DNA from: Xanthomonas sp. Leaf131
Lineage (GTDB): Bacteria > Pseudomonadota > Gammaproteobacteria > Xanthomonadales > Xanthomonadaceae
Direction of reading: 5' to 3'
Assembly (NCBI RefSeq): GCF_001423495.1
Contig: NZ_LMOG01000012.1
Location: 175,884-239,883 of the forward strand
DNA length: 64,000 nucleotides
Below the pieces are notes generated by a model, which saw only the letters and a program-made list of their open reading frames with translations, was not told the DNA's origin and ran no database searches. The position numbers and the translations under genes were made by a program. The first letter of the stretch is position 1. The number at the start of each line of letters is the position of its first letter. Positions 17,159-28,612 of the stretch are shown here, piece after piece.

Positions 17159-17973
17159 AGGTAATGCAGCGGCGCATTGCGCAGGACGTAGCCACTGTCG
17201 GGCAGCCACTGCGCGAGCAGGCGGTCGAGCGCGTCTTCGATACCTGCATAAGAGCCCACATGACGCAGCACTGCATGCGCGCCACCGTCGAGCTGGCGCA
17301 GTTGCAACGGTGCGGGCGGCGACAAGCCGGTATCGAAGACCATGCCGCATTCGAACAGGTGCTGCTGCGCCGGCACATCGCGGTGGTCGCTGAGCGGCAG
17401 ACCGATCAGGGACTGCAGCTGCTCGATCGCACCGACCCGCTCGGCCCAGGCGGCGATGCGACCGAAACCACGGTCCAGATCGTCGAACGCGCCGCGCTGG
17501 CGTAGCACCACCACTTGCAGCGGGTCGAGCACTTGCACCATCACCTGCAACGGCGCGCCGGACAGCTGCGACGGCATGGAGGGCACGGCCAGTTGCTGCA
17601 GTTTCTGTGCGCGCAGCGACGGTGTTTTGCGCAGGCTGCTCGGGCTGGCCTGCAACACGGCACGGAACGCGCGTGCCAGCGCCTGCGGGGTCTGATAGCC
17701 CACCGCCAGCGCCACCTCGGTCACCGAGCTTGCCTGCTCGCCCAACAGATGCAACGCATAGCTCAGACGCAGCCGCGCGATGGTCTGCCCCAGGGTTTCG
17801 CCCGCCAGCGCGCGATAGACCCGATGGAAATGATGCGGCGATTGCTGCGCCACCACCGCCAGTGCGGCCAGATCCGGCAGCGGCTCGCCAGCGCGAATGC
17901 TGGCCTGTAGGTGTGCCACAACGCGCTCGACGCTGCGTTGCCGATTGAAACTGACGGAGGCTGCTGCTGACAT
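17056..17973 (-). CDS. AraC-family regulator with GyrI-like effector domain
   Basis: The 305-residue protein has an N-terminal AraC DNA-binding domain (about residues 15-115) with two helix-turn-helix units, visible as LAALAVVAQQSPHHFHRVYR and VTEVALAVGYQTPQALARAF. A GyrI-like small-molecule-binding domain follows (about 145-290). This is a Rob/SoxS-like architecture responding to an unknown ligand. It overlaps the 3' end of xssE head-on by 103 bases and lies 123 bases downstream of cobS in the same direction, so its relationship to either operon is unclear. AAGGA precedes the ATG. Confidence 0.88.
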   Translation of the reverse strand: MSAAASVSFNRQRSVERVVAHLQASIRAGEPLPDLAALAVVAQQSPHHFHRVYRALAGETLGQTIARLRLSYALHLLGEQASSVTEVALAVGYQTPQALARAFRAVLQASPSSLRKTPSLRAQKLQQLAVPSMPSQLSGAPLQVMVQVLDPLQVVVLRQRGAFDDLDRGFGRIAAWAERVGAIEQLQSLIGLPLSDHRDVPAQQHLFECGMVFDTGLSPPAPLQLRQLDGGAHAVLRHVGSYAGIEDALDRLLAQWLPDSGYVLRNAPLHYLYLDDPEAVAEAELRADIRVPVQLSTDADADAVA

Positions 17974-18096
17974 GGGCGATTCCTTGTGGGCAGCTCAAGC
18001 ATCGCGCAGATCGGCGCGGCATGCGGTCCCGATCTTGCGCAGTGCAGTCGATGCAACCGGCTGCACCGCCAGCCATGATTTGCTCAGCTCGCTTGC

Positions 18097-18831
18097 TCAG
18101 CTCGCCTGCAGCGCCAGGGCGACCAGCACTGCCGTTTCGGTCAATTCCACCAATGCGCCGCAGGTGTCGCCGGTCATGCCACCGAGACGTTGCAGGCAGG
18201 CGCGGCGCCATAGAAAAAACACGCCTGCAGCGACCAGACACGCGAGCGCGGCACTCGCCCAGCCTGCAAAAAACACGACCGCCAGACTCAGCACCAACGA
18301 CACACCCAAAGCTGCGCGCGAGCTGCCCGGCAACGCGCTGCCGATGCCGCCGGCACGCACATACGGTGTACTCGAAAACGCTGCAACCAACGCAGTGCGT
18401 GCCAGCAACGGCGCCAGCCACACAACGCCTGGAGCAGTGGGCAACACTGTCGCCAGTGCAGCGCATTTGAGCAGTAGCACCAGCACCAGCGCGGTCACCG
18501 CCATCGGGCCGCTGGTGGGGTCTTGCATGATCGCCAGCGTGCGCGTGCGATCGCCCATGCCGCCGACCCAGGCGTCGCTCATGTCGGCCAGCCCGTCCAG
18601 ATGCAGGCCGCCGGTCAGCCATACCCAACTGCTCAACAGCAACGCCGCGCCAAGCAGCGGCGCAACATCGCGCAGGCACCACGCCAACCCGCTCAGTACC
18701 GCGCCGAGCAACAGGCCCACCAGCGGATACCACGGCAGCGAGCGCGCCTGCGCGCCAGTGCGCGCGAACACCCAGCCTGGCACCGGAATGCGGGTCAAAA
18801 ACCCGACCGCGGCAAGCAAGCCATCGATCAT
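18097..18831 (-). CDS. cobS: Adenosylcobinamide-GDP ribazoletransferase (cobalamin synthase)
   Basis: The 244-residue polytopic membrane protein starts [18 protein letters not shown] and carries the CobS signature HLDGLADMSDAW near residue 72-83. CobS joins alpha-ribazole (phosphate) to adenosylcobinamide-GDP, the last step of nucleotide-loop assembly at the inner membrane. It is the last gene of the B12 operon and overlaps cobC by ATGA. Length and topology are normal. Confidence 0.93.
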   Translation of the reverse strand: MIDGLLAAVGFLTRIPVPGWVFARTGAQARSLPWYPLVGLLLGAVLSGLAWCLRDVAPLLGAALLLSSWVWLTGGLHLDGLADMSDAWVGGMGDRTRTLAIMQDPTSGPMAVTALVLVLLLKCAALATVLPTAPGVVWLAPLLARTALVAAFSSTPYVRAGGIGSALPGSSRAALGVSLVLSLAVVFFAGWASAALACLVAAGVFFLWRRACLQRLGGMTGDTCGALVELTETAVLVALALQAS

Positions 18832-19442
18832 CCGGCGTTGCGTGCAGACTGCGAGGGTGCGGGCGATACCTGCGATGTCGATAAGGCACCTGCGTTGGCA
18901 GGCGGCCAGGCCAGCGGATGTAACGAGGCATGCGGCACCGCAAGCTCGGTCATGCTGCCGAAGCTGCGTGCCTCCGCCATGCAGCGCAGTGCGCGGATCG
19001 CACCGCCATGGGTGACCACCAACACGCGTTGGGTCGGATAAGCGGCCACGATGGCATCGAGTGCGGCAGACAGGCGTGCGCAGAAATCGGCGAAGGGCTC
19101 GGCCTGCGGCGGCGGATGGCGCACCGGGTCGGCCCAGAAGCGCCCCAGCGCTGCGCCTTCGTCGCGGTCGATCTCTGCCACCGGCACGCCCTGCCAGCGG
19201 CCGAAGTGGTATTCGCGCAAGCGTGCATCACGTTGCAGCGGCAGCGTACGCGCGGTTGCCAATTCGGTGGCGAACAAGGCGCAGCGCTGCAGCGTGGAGG
19301 CGACCACCACGTCCCATGTGCCCTCGGCGGTGGCCGCGCGCAGCTGCTGCCAGCCCAGGGCAGTGAGTGGGTCGTCGAGCTGGCCGCGATAGCTGCGCTG
19401 GCCGGTGTCGCCGTGTCGCAACAAGGTGATTTGTGCACTCAT
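18828..19442 (-). CDS. cobC: Histidine phosphatase, alpha-ribazole phosphatase
   Basis: The 204-residue protein is a phosphoglycerate-mutase-like histidine phosphatase. The catalytic RHG is at residues 9-11 (LLRHGDTG), and the second histidine is in [10 protein letters not shown] near 142-151. Embedded between cobT and cobS with 4-base overlaps on both sides, it is best read as CobC, which dephosphorylates alpha-ribazole-phosphate or the cobalamin-phosphate. The family is functionally broad, so the assignment rests on context. Confidence 0.88.
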   Translation of the reverse strand: MSAQITLLRHGDTGQRSYRGQLDDPLTALGWQQLRAATAEGTWDVVVASTLQRCALFATELATARTLPLQRDARLREYHFGRWQGVPVAEIDRDEGAALGRFWADPVRHPPPQAEPFADFCARLSAALDAIVAAYPTQRVLVVTHGGAIRALRCMAEARSFGSMTELAVPHASLHPLAWPPANAGALSTSQVSPAPSQSARNAG

Positions 19443-20485
19443 GCGTCGGAGACGCCGGCTTCGGCAAAGGTGGCCATGCCGTTATGCAGCGCGCAGGCGT
19501 GACGCAACAGCGGGATCGCCACCGCCGCGCCACTGGCTTCGCCCAGGCGCAGGTCCAGCTGCAGCAGCGGTTCGGCATCCAGGGCGCGCAGCAAGGCAGC
19601 ATGGCCGCGCTCCTGCGAGCGATGCCCGAACAACAGCCATTCGCGCACGCCGCCATTGAGATGGGTGGCCACCAGCGCTGCGGCGGTGCTGATGAAGCCA
19701 TCCACCAGCACCGGAATCCCGGCCTGCGCCGCGGCGATGTAGGCACCGACCAAGGCGGCGATCTCGAAACCGCCCAGCCGGCGCAGCCGCTCCAATGGGC
19801 TGGACGCATCGGCATGCAGGGCCAGTGCACGGGTGATCACCATCGCCTTGTGCGCGATGCCTTCGGCATCCAGGCCGGTGCCGGCGCCGGCCATCGCCTG
19901 CGGAAATTGCGACAGCAGCGCGCAGCCCAGCGCGGCCGCAGATGTCGTATTGCCGATGCCCATTTCGCCGCCGACAAACAGCTGCGTGTCGCAGCTCTTT
20001 GCCTGCGCAATGCTTTCGGCGCCTGCGGCGAGTGCGTCGCGCAATTGCGTGGATGTCATCGCCGGCTGTTCGCAGATGTTGGCGCTGGACGGCGCGATCC
20101 AGGCACGCCGCACACGCGGCAACTCGCCCGGGTCGTTGACCACGCCCAGATTCACCACTTCCAGGCGCGCACCCAGCTCGCGCGCCAGCACCGCAATGGC
20201 GGCGCCGCCACGGGCGAAATTACGCACCATCTCGCCGGTGACCGCCTGCGGAAACGCAGACACGCCCTCGGCCGCGACGCCGTGGTCGGCGGCATACACC
20301 GCGATCCAGATCCGCTGCACGGTGGGGTGTTCGTTGCGCTGCCAGGCTGCCAGTTGCACCGCCAGTTGCTCCAGCCGGCCCAGCGCGCCGGGCGGCTTGG
20401 TCAGTTGTTCCTGCCGGGCCAGCGCCGCCGCGCGCACCCGGGCATCCGGCACCGCACAGGTGCCCTGTATCCAATCAATACTCAC
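19439..20485 (-). CDS. cobT: Nicotinate-nucleotide-dimethylbenzimidazole phosphoribosyltransferase
   Basis: The 348-residue cytosolic enzyme makes alpha-ribazole-phosphate from dimethylbenzimidazole and nicotinate mononucleotide. It carries the conserved glycine-rich motifs [17 protein letters not shown] and [16 protein letters not shown] and the C-terminal acidic [14 protein letters not shown] start at 20485 is chosen because an AGGAGA ribosome site lies just upstream and it overlaps the cobU stop by four bases (GTGA). The frame is open another 20 codons upstream, but those residues are not family-like. Confidence 0.92.
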   Translation of the reverse strand: MSIDWIQGTCAVPDARVRAAALARQEQLTKPPGALGRLEQLAVQLAAWQRNEHPTVQRIWIAVYAADHGVAAEGVSAFPQAVTGEMVRNFARGGAAIAVLARELGARLEVVNLGVVNDPGELPRVRRAWIAPSSANICEQPAMTSTQLRDALAAGAESIAQAKSCDTQLFVGGEMGIGNTTSAAALGCALLSQFPQAMAGAGTGLDAEGIAHKAMVITRALALHADASSPLERLRRLGGFEIAALVGAYIAAAQAGIPVLVDGFISTAAALVATHLNGGVREWLLFGHRSQERGHAALLRALDAEPLLQLDLRLGEASGAAVAIPLLRHACALHNGMATFAEAGVSDA

Positions 20486-20990
20486 ACCGCGTCTCCTTTC
20501 AGCACCATCGGCAAGCCGGCCACGACCAACACCACGCGCTCGCACTGTAGCGCCAATGCCTGATGCAGCCGACCGGCCTCATCCACAAACCGGCGCGTGA
20601 GTTCGCCCAGCGGCACGATGCCCTGCCCCACCTCGTTGCTGACCAGCACGATCTGCCCCGGCAGTTGCGGCAAGGTGGCGAGCAGGGCCTCGCGCTCGCG
20701 CTCGAAGGCGCTGGCATCCGGGTCGCCCAGCAGGTTGCTCAGCCATAGCGTCAGGCAATCCACCAGCACGCAGCGGCCGGGCGCGGCCAGCGCCTGCAAG
20801 CTGGCAGCCAGTGCGATGGGTTCTTCCACACAGCGCCAGTGCGGCGGGCGTTGGCTGCGATGCTGCGCGATGCGTGAGCGCATCTCCTCGTCGAAGGCTT
20901 GCGCGGTGGCGACGTAGTGCACCGCCTGCCCCGACGCCGCCGCGATGCGCTCGGCCAATGCGCTCTTGCCCGAACGGGCGCCGCCCAGAA

Positions 20991-21003
<13 letters not shown>
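20482..21003 (-). CDS. cobU: Adenosylcobinamide kinase / adenosylcobinamide-phosphate guanylyltransferase
   Basis: The 173-residue bifunctional enzyme has a Walker A motif at the start ([14 protein letters not shown]), the conserved [12 protein letters not shown] and [10 protein letters not shown] segments containing the guanylylated histidine, [13 protein letters not shown], and [11 protein letters not shown]. It phosphorylates adenosylcobinamide and transfers GMP to it. The ATG at 21003 overlaps the end of cobQ by 13 bases. Called cobP in Pseudomonas nomenclature. Confidence 0.93.
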
Positions 21004-22462
<1,459 letters not shown>

Positions 22463-22466
<4 letters not shown>

Positions 22467-23446
22467 GCCATCACCTCGCGCAAGGCCGCAGCCAGACGCG
22501 CTTCGGCTGCGGCATCGGGTGGAAGACCGAAGCGCAGGCTGGCGGGTGTGTCGAACAACCGGGTCAGGATGCCGCGCTGCGCCAGCGCTGCATACAACGC
22601 CGCCGCATCGTCGCGCCGGCACCACTGGAAGAATGCCGTACTGGCGGTGGGTTCGATCGCATGCGAGCGCAGCAGCTGCGCCAGGCGCTGCGATGCCGCG
22701 TGCAGGCGCGCGCGTGCCTGCGTCTGCCACGGCGTGTCTGCCAATGCCTGCTTCAGTGCCCACCGCGTGGGACCACTCAAGGTCCATGGCCCCACGTGCT
22801 CGCGCATGGCATCCAGTATTGCTGGTTGCGCGCAGACAAACCCCGCACGCGCCCCGGCCATGCCGAAGAACTTGCCCACCGAGCGCAGCACGATCAGGCC
22901 AGGCATTTGCGTGTATGCGCACACGCTGTGCTGCGGCGTGGCATCCATAAAGGCCTCGTCGATCACCAGCCACCCGCCGCGTGCAGCCAGGCGCGCGTGC
23001 AACTGCAACAGCGTGTCGATGGCGAAGGTGTCGGCGCAGGGATTATTCGGATGGATCAGCACGATCACGTCCAGCGTGTCGCCGGACTGCAGCAACTGCG
23101 CAGCGCTCATCGCGGTGACGTGGTGCCCCGCGCGTTGCCACGCATGCGCATGTTCGGCGTAGCCCGGCGCAAGCACGCCCACACGGCTTGCTGCACGCAG
23201 TAACGGCAAGGCCTGAATCGCCGCCTGCGAACCGGCCACCGGCAACACCTGTGGCGCGTCGTAATACGCAGCGGCGCATTCGGCCAGACCATCGTCGTCT
23301 TCGGGCAAACGCTGCCAGACCTCCGCCGGTGCGGCGGGCACCGGCCAGGCAAATGGGCTGACGCCGGTGGAAAGATCCAACCATTGCGCCAGCGGAAGCC
23401 CGTAGGTGTGCGCTGCACGCCGCAGACGGCCGCCGTGTTCAAGCAT
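22463..23446 (-). CDS. cobD: Threonine-phosphate decarboxylase (class I aminotransferase fold)
   Basis: The 327-residue PLP enzyme resembles histidinol-phosphate aminotransferases. [10 protein letters not shown] is the cofactor loop, and [17 protein letters not shown] contains the PLP lysine. In B12 operons this family decarboxylates threonine-phosphate to aminopropanol-phosphate for the nucleotide loop (CobD of Salmonella, CobC of Pseudomonas). The start [12 protein letters not shown] at 23446 is preferred over an in-frame ATG 21 codons earlier, because family members begin with this HGG motif. ATGA overlap with cobQ downstream. Confidence 0.88.
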
Positions 23447-23551
23447 GGGGCGCTCCAGGGCAATGGGGCGATGCCGCGTTATCGCGGGCACCTGGATGGG
23501 ATGCCGCAACAGGGCGTGCGAGTGCGTCCAAACACGCCCTATCCAAGCCGA

Positions 23552-24466
23552 TCATCGCATCACCAGCAAGGTAGCCAGCAAGCCGATTAGCAACCACAGC
23601 GCCACCCCGGCACGCACCAGGCGCAGCGCGCTACGCACGCTGTTCGCGCTCGCCGTTGCGCCCTCGCCCAACATCGGGCGTGTCTGCCATTGGCCGTGAT
23701 ACGGCGCCGGCCCGCCAAGCTGTACCTGCAATGCGCCCGCGCCTGCGGCCATCACCGGGCCGGCGTTCGGGCTTTTCCAGCCGCGACCTTGCTGCCAGGC
23801 GCAACGCAGGCCTGCACGCGTGCGACCGAGCAATGCATAGGTCAGCGCGGTCAGGCGCGCCGGCAGCCAGTTGAGCATATCGTCGATGCGTGCAGCGGCC
23901 CAGCCGAAGTTGGCATAGCGCGGCGTGCGGTAGCCCCACATGGCATCCAGCGTATTGGACAGGCGATACAGCACGGCACCCGGCGCACCCAGCAACACGC
24001 CCCAGAACAGCGCGGCGAACACGGCATCGCTGCCGTTTTCCAACACCGATTCGGTGGCTGCGGCGGCTACTTGCGTGGAATCAAGCGCCGCCGTATCGCG
24101 GCTGACAATGCGTCCCACCGCGCTGCATGCGGCCACCAGATCGTCTGTCTCCAGCGCGTCGATCACCGGCTGTGCGTGCTCGCCCAGGCTGCGCAATCCC
24201 AGCGCCAGATACAACGCCACGGCGGCCAATGTTGCCGCTGCCCACGCCGACCACCACCACAACAGCATCTGCAACACTGCGGCCAATGCAGTCCACGGCA
24301 GGACGGCGACACACCACGCCAGCACGCCTGCACTGCGACGATCGCGATGCAGGCGTGCTTCGATGCGCTGCGCCCAGGTGCCGAACACCACCAGCGGATG
24401 CTGGCGTTTCGGCTCGCCGAGCAGCAGGTCCAGCAACACGGCCACGCCGGCAATCAGCAGGAGCAC
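23552..24466 (-). CDS. cbiB: Adenosylcobinamide-phosphate synthase (CbiB/CobD family)
   Basis: The 304-residue inner-membrane protein has four or five hydrophobic segments and CbiB motifs: [54 protein letters not shown] and [23 protein letters not shown], quoted here in pieces. It attaches aminopropanol-phosphate to adenosylcobyric acid. A GTG at 24466 gives the family N-terminus, 13 bases after the btuR stop; the frame is open 20 codons further into btuR, so the exact start is uncertain. A gap of about 105 bases separates it from cobD. Confidence 0.9.
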   Translation of the reverse strand: MLLLIAGVAVLLDLLLGEPKRQHPLVVFGTWAQRIEARLHRDRRSAGVLAWCVAVLPWTALAAVLQMLLWWWSAWAAATLAAVALYLALGLRSLGEHAQPVIDALETDDLVAACSAVGRIVSRDTAALDSTQVAAAATESVLENGSDAVFAALFWGVLLGAPGAVLYRLSNTLDAMWGYRTPRYANFGWAAARIDDMLNWLPARLTALTYALLGRTRAGLRCAWQQGRGWKSPNAGPVMAAGAGALQVQLGGPAPYHGQWQTRPMLGEGATASANSVRSALRLVRAGVALWLLIGLLATLLVMR

Positions 24467-24479
24467 GGCCGCGCCATGC

Positions 24480-25091
24480 CTACAGTTCGACCCCGAGCTG
24501 CGCCTTGATGCCGGCGTTGAACGCATGCTTGATCAGGCGCATCTCGGTGACGGTATCGGCCGCGTCGATCAAGCCGGCCGGCGCACCGCGCCCGGTGATC
24601 ACCACATGCTGGCGCGGCGGCCGCGCAGCCACTGCTGCAAGCACCTCATCCAGCGCGATGTAGTCCTTGACCAGCGCGATATTGAGTTCGTCCAGCAGCA
24701 CGAAGTCGTAGCGCGCATCGGCCAGCATGCCGCGTGCAAGCTCCCACGCCGCCTGTGCGGCAGCGATGTCGCGGGAGCGGTCCTGGGTTTCCCAGGTGAA
24801 GCCTTCGCCCATCACGTGATAGTCGAGCAGGTCCGGAAAGCGGCGGAAAAACGCTTCCTCGCCGGTGGAAAACGTGCCCTTGATGAATTGCACCACGCCG
24901 CAGTACAAGCCATGCCCGAGCGAGCGCGCCAGCATGCCGAAGCCGGAGGAACTCTTGCCCTTGCCGTTGCCGGTATTGACCAGCAGCACGCCGCGATCGA
25001 TCACCGCACGCGCAATGCGCCGGTCCACCAGCTCCTTCTTGCGTTGCGCGCGCTCGCGGTAATGCGCCTCGTCCTGCTCTGGAGAATTCAT
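24480..25091 (-). CDS. btuR: Cob(I)alamin adenosyltransferase (CobA/CobO/BtuR type)
   Basis: The 203-residue protein has the Walker A motif [14 protein letters not shown] near residues 37-50 and the core [13 protein letters not shown] and [16 protein letters not shown] segments of the BtuR/CobO family. It adenosylates cob(I)alamin or cobinamide, making the upper ligand. ATG at 25091 is preceded by GAGGAG. It follows the BtuM-like gene by 61 bases, fitting a role right after corrinoid uptake. Confidence 0.94.
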   Translation of the reverse strand: MNSPEQDEAHYRERAQRKKELVDRRIARAVIDRGVLLVNTGNGKGKSSSGFGMLARSLGHGLYCGVVQFIKGTFSTGEEAFFRRFPDLLDYHVMGEGFTWETQDRSRDIAAAQAAWELARGMLADARYDFVLLDELNIALVKDYIALDEVLAAVAARPPRQHVVITGRGAPAGLIDAADTVTEMRLIKHAFNAGIKAQLGVEL

Positions 25092-25152
25092 GCATGTGCT
25101 CCTCTTGAAGGACAGGTCATGCCGCAATGCGCGAGACACCCGTCTGCAATGC

Positions 25153-25746
25153 TCACGACAACTCCAGCGGCGCAGAACCTTGCGATGCACGCCGTGTCGC
25201 ACGCCACTGCAACACACACCACGCACCGACCAATGCCACCGCCAGATACAGCGACGTGGTGCGTACGAACAACGGCCCCCATTGCCAGGCACGTTGCAGA
25301 TACTGCGCCCAATGCGGATCGGTATACCGCCCGCCCCACCAATAGAACGCGCCATTGGAAATCAGAAACGACAGCACCGCGGCCAACGTTCCCATGGCCC
25401 ATGCAGTCCCCAACGATATGGCACCGGGCCGCAAGCGTGCGTGGTACGCGCGCCCGGCGTACCAGAGCACGCCGTAGGCCGCAGGCAACGCCGCGTAGGC
25501 CGCGGTGATGCAGAAATCGCTGACGCCGGCCAGTGTCACCGCGGCCCAGTCGATCGCCACCGACAGCACCAACAATGCAACAAAATCAGCGTGCCGCCGT
25601 AACGCCAACCCGCCGAGGAAAAACAGCGCCATCGACGCATCCGGCAAGTGCAGCCAGTCGCTGACATGATGGAAGCGGGTGGCGGTCATCATCAGCATCA
25701 ACGCGATGAATAGCAGGCGTTCGGCGGGATGGGACAGCGACGTCAT
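25153..25746 (-). CDS. btuM: BtuM-type vitamin B12 transporter (ECF S-component-like)
   Basis: The 197-residue protein has about six hydrophobic segments and no ATPase partner. Between btuB and btuR, under a cobalamin riboswitch, a B12-transport role is strongly suggested. BtuM of Thiobacillus denitrificans is a solitary S-component-like protein whose Cys80 ligates cobalt and whose His28 is also important (recollected). Here Cys79 (VSDFCITAAY) and His27 (RFHHVSD) fall at nearly the same positions. This supports BtuM of the cysteine-containing group, able to bind and decyanate cobalamin and bring it across the inner membrane. The ATG at 25746 follows AGGAG and is chosen over a frame opening 16 codons earlier. 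Confidence 0.82.
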   Translation of the reverse strand: MTSLSHPAERLLFIALMLMMTATRFHHVSDWLHLPDASMALFFLGGLALRRHADFVALLVLSVAIDWAAVTLAGVSDFCITAAYAALPAAYGVLWYAGRAYHARLRPGAISLGTAWAMGTLAAVLSFLISNGAFYWWGGRYTDPHWAQYLQRAWQWGPLFVRTTSLYLAVALVGAWCVLQWRATRRASQGSAPLELS

Positions 25747-25893
25747 CGATGTGCTCCTTGGGGTCTTGGTATGGCTGACAACACGCGCGAACACCTGTCA
25801 GGTGAATGGATAGCACTCGCAGAATCGCAGAACGCCGCCCCCAGACACCGGCCCTGCGCATCTGACGGTGCAGGGCCGATTGACAAACCGCAA

Positions 25894-27771
25894 TTACTGC
25901 GCCGCTTGATATCGCAGCGTCAACAGATAATTGCGCCCAGGCTGCGCATACCAGCGCGCGGTTTCGTACTGGCGATCAAACACATTGTTGGCGGTCAGCG
26001 CCACCTTCCAATCCGCAGTCACTGCATAGCTCACACGCAGATCCAGCAACCCGTAACCGGCCAGACGCTCGGTATTGGCCAGATCGTCGAAACGCTTGCC
26101 GGACCCGAACAGGCTTGCGCCGACGCCGAACACACCGAAGCTGCGATCCGCATCGATACGCCCGCTCTGCCGCGCGCGCCGCGGCAACCAGTTGCCTTGA
26201 CTAACCCCGCCATCGGCTTCCGGCTGCAACCAGGTCAAGGCGCTGCGCACGGTCCAGCCGGCCAGCTCGGTGTCGTAGCCGGCTTCCACGCCGCGGATGC
26301 GCGCCTGATCGATATTGTTCGGCTGCCCGAACGGATGCGCCGCATCCACCAGCGACGCGTCGTAGGCGATCAGATCGTCGATGCGGGTCTGGAACGCGCT
26401 CAGCGTCCAGGTACCCCAGTCGTAGCTGCCGCGCAGACCGAGCTCGGCGCTCTTGGAGGTCTCTGGCCCCAGCAACGGGTTGCCGTAATCGGGGTAATAC
26501 AACTCGTTGAAGGTCGGTGCCTTGAACGCGGTGCCGTAGCTGGCGGTCAGGCGCAGATGCTCGGCAACATCCCAACCCCACAGCACGCTGCCGGTGGTCT
26601 TGCCGCCGAACTGGCTGTTGTCGTTGCGACGCAGGCTGGCCTGCAGCGATTGCGTGCCGAAGCTCTGCTGCCACTGCGCGAATGCGGCGCGGTCGATGCG
26701 GCTATCGGAATTGTAATTGTCGCTGCTGGCGATGGCGTCGCGCTGCCAGTCGAAGCCGACCGTCAGCAGGCCCGCACCGGCAGCGATATCGGCCTGCAAC
26801 GCACCCTGCTTGCGGCGGGTGTCGTAGGTGGATAGATACGCACCGTCGTAATACGCATCGCTCAAATCCGAACTGCTGCCGATGCTGGCAGTGAGCTTGA
26901 GCGCATCGGTCGGCGCGTAACGCACGCGGCTCCCGATGGCCTGCTGCACGCCCTTGCCGAGATTGCCGCCGAAGGCCGAGCCGTCGTATTCGTTGCGACT
27001 CTGCGTGCGCAGGGCATGCACATCGGCATCCCACTGGCGATTGAAGCGCCAGCCGCCCTGCATGCTCAACGAATCGTTGCGATAGCCGTCGCGATCCGGA
27101 TCATAGGCGCTGGAGCTCGTGTCCAGATAGGCGTTGATGCCATCGGTCTCGTCATGCACAGCATTGGCCGAATACCAGCCGCCGCTCTCGCTCAGATCGC
27201 CCTGGCTGCGCCCGGCCACGCCCGCGCTGTAACGACGCGCGTTGTCGCTGCCGGCCGCCGCGCTGAAGGTGGGCACGAAGCGCCCTTGCGGGCGCCGGGT
27301 AAAGATCTGGATCACCCCGCCCAGCGCCTCGGAGCCATACAGGCTAGAGAACGGGCCACGCACGATTTCGATGCGTTCGATCTGCTCGATCGGCAGGTCC
27401 TGCAGCGCCGCGCCGCCCGCAGTGGCCGAGCCGATGCGCACGCCATCGATCAGCACCACCACATGGTCGGACTCGGTACCGCGCAGGAACAGCGACGTCT
27501 GCTTACCGGGTCCGCCATTATTGGCCAGCGACACCCCGGCTTCGCCACGCAGCAAGTCCTGCAGCGAATTGACCTGGCGACGCTCGATCTGCGCGCGGTC
27601 GATCACGGTGACCGGCGCCAGCGTCTGGTCCTGGGTCTGCGCGGTACGCGAAGCGGTGACCACAACCTGGTCGAGATCGATAGCGGCCTCTGCCTGGGCC
27701 AGAGTGACCACGCACAACGACAGCCACACGGCCAACACCGCACGGCGCGGCGAAACGAAAGAACGGGACAT
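25894..27771 (-). CDS. btuB: TonB-dependent vitamin B12 receptor BtuB
   Basis: The 625-residue outer-membrane receptor has a signal peptide (1-27, ending AQAEA), the TonB box DLDQVVVTASR, and a plug with LQDLLRGEAGVSLANNGG and IERIEIVRGPFSSLYGSEALGG. The 22-strand barrel ends in a typical C-terminus (YLLTLRYQAAQ). Length is close to E. coli BtuB. It is the first gene after the cobalamin riboswitch and has an AGGAG site before ATG. The 147-base gap to btuM contains a 9-bp stem (CGGCCCTGC at 25849-25857 pairing with 25870-25878), which may set downstream expression. Confidence 0.95.
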   Translation of the reverse strand: MSRSFVSPRRAVLAVWLSLCVVTLAQAEAAIDLDQVVVTASRTAQTQDQTLAPVTVIDRAQIERRQVNSLQDLLRGEAGVSLANNGGPGKQTSLFLRGTESDHVVVLIDGVRIGSATAGGAALQDLPIEQIERIEIVRGPFSSLYGSEALGGVIQIFTRRPQGRFVPTFSAAAGSDNARRYSAGVAGRSQGDLSESGGWYSANAVHDETDGINAYLDTSSSAYDPDRDGYRNDSLSMQGGWRFNRQWDADVHALRTQSRNEYDGSAFGGNLGKGVQQAIGSRVRYAPTDALKLTASIGSSSDLSDAYYDGAYLSTYDTRRKQGALQADIAAGAGLLTVGFDWQRDAIASSDNYNSDSRIDRAAFAQWQQSFGTQSLQASLRRNDNSQFGGKTTGSVLWGWDVAEHLRLTASYGTAFKAPTFNELYYPDYGNPLLGPETSKSAELGLRGSYDWGTWTLSAFQTRIDDLIAYDASLVDAAHPFGQPNNIDQARIRGVEAGYDTELAGWTVRSALTWLQPEADGGVSQGNWLPRRARQSGRIDADRSFGVFGVGASLFGSGKRFDDLANTERLAGYGLLDLRVSYAVTADWKVALTANNVFDRQYETARWYAQPGRNYLLTLRYQAAQ

Positions 27772-27892
27772 CGACTGCTGCTCCTGGAACCGCGCCTACC
27801 CGCGCGGGGGCAATGGGGCGGCACACAGCAACGGGCCAGGCGCCCGGCGCAGCAGCACCAGACGATCAAGGCCACGCCCACCGCGTGCCGGG

Positions 27893-28090
27893 TCATTCCC
27901 TCAGGCCGGTCTCCGGGCTCGCGAGTGGACGCTTGCGCCTCCGATGCCGCGCCTTCCCATGCGACTGCACAGTGGCGTGTTGCGACATCTGACCTCGCCC
28001 ACCGTTGCGGGGGCAGCTCCGGAATTGCCTCTCGCCTGGGCGAGACGCGCACCGGATTCCCGTTTAAACCACCGGCAAACCGGCAGTCAC
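27893..28090 (-). ncRNA. Cobalamin riboswitch upstream of btuB
   Basis: Reading the minus strand, the leader shows the conserved cobalamin riboswitch parts in order: a 5' element ending AAACGGGAATCCGGTGC, a GC-rich stem, GAGCTGCCCCCGCAACGGT, then GCCACTGTG, GGGAAGG, and the B12 box AGCCCGGAGACCGGCCTGA at 27901-27919. The B12 box is an essentially perfect match. Adenosylcobalamin binding would reduce expression of btuB and probably the whole downstream operon. Boundaries are approximate. Confidence 0.95.
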
Positions 28091-28196
28091 CTCAGGGGCG
28101 CGCATGGTAGCAGGATTGGCTGGGAGCGCCTCGGCAGTCTCCGGCAACCGGCCAAGCGCAACGCGTCGCCACGTGCCGGGGCGGTGAATTGCCGAT

Positions 28197-28270
28197 TCCT
28201 TCTCCCACCGGGAGAAGGTGGCGCGCAGCGCCGGATGAGGGTGCGGAGCGAAGCCTCATGCCACGTATGG
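28197..28270. repeat. REP-like palindromic element
   Basis: The core CCTTCTCCCACCGGGAGAAGG is a hairpin, followed by GCCGGATGAGGGTGCGGAGCG. The same pattern, hairpin plus GGATGAGGGTACG tail, recurs at 50645-50774 and 54923-54972. Confidence 0.7.
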
Positions 28271-28346
28271 ACGCAGCATGCTGGGTTGCCTGTATGCATG
28301 TCCGCCACCGAGCTTCATCTCGCACATACGAGTGGGCTTTGCCCCC

Positions 28347-28566
28347 GTACCCTTACCCCAACCCCTCTCCCAGCGGGAGAGGGGCTTCAAGCACGCTTCA
28401 TTGGCTTGTTCAAGATTTCTGGGTCATGGAAGCGACGTGCCGAGGCGGCAGCGTGGGTGGGGATTGGCGGAGAGCGGCACACGGATGTGCCGCGCGGCGA
28501 GTCAGACAGGATGTCTGACCGAGCCGAAGAGCCGATCCCCGGCCGCGCTGCCGCCGCTTACCGAAG
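28347..28566. repeat. 220-bp composite repeat, unit 1
   Basis: The unit runs from a REP-like hairpin (CCCCTCTCCCAGCGGGAGAG) through a variable spacer into a highly conserved block at 28441-28548. That block holds two perfect hairpins: CGGCACA/TGTGCCG around 28475-28492, and GTCAGACA/TGTCTGAC at 28501-28519. Unit 2 follows 46 bases later in the same orientation. Confidence 0.78.
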
Positions 28567-28612
28567 TCGGCGACTCGCAGACGGGGGGGCCTAGTCGTAT
28601 CTCTGAGAAACC

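Noticed and set aside
16292..18943. 883-codon open frame across xssE, the AraC gene and cobS
   Set aside because: It spans three well-supported genes in other frames and has no domain signature.
25849..25878. Terminator between btuB and btuM
   Set aside because: A 9-bp stem is present but no U-run follows on the transcribed strand; it is more likely an RNA-stability element or chance.
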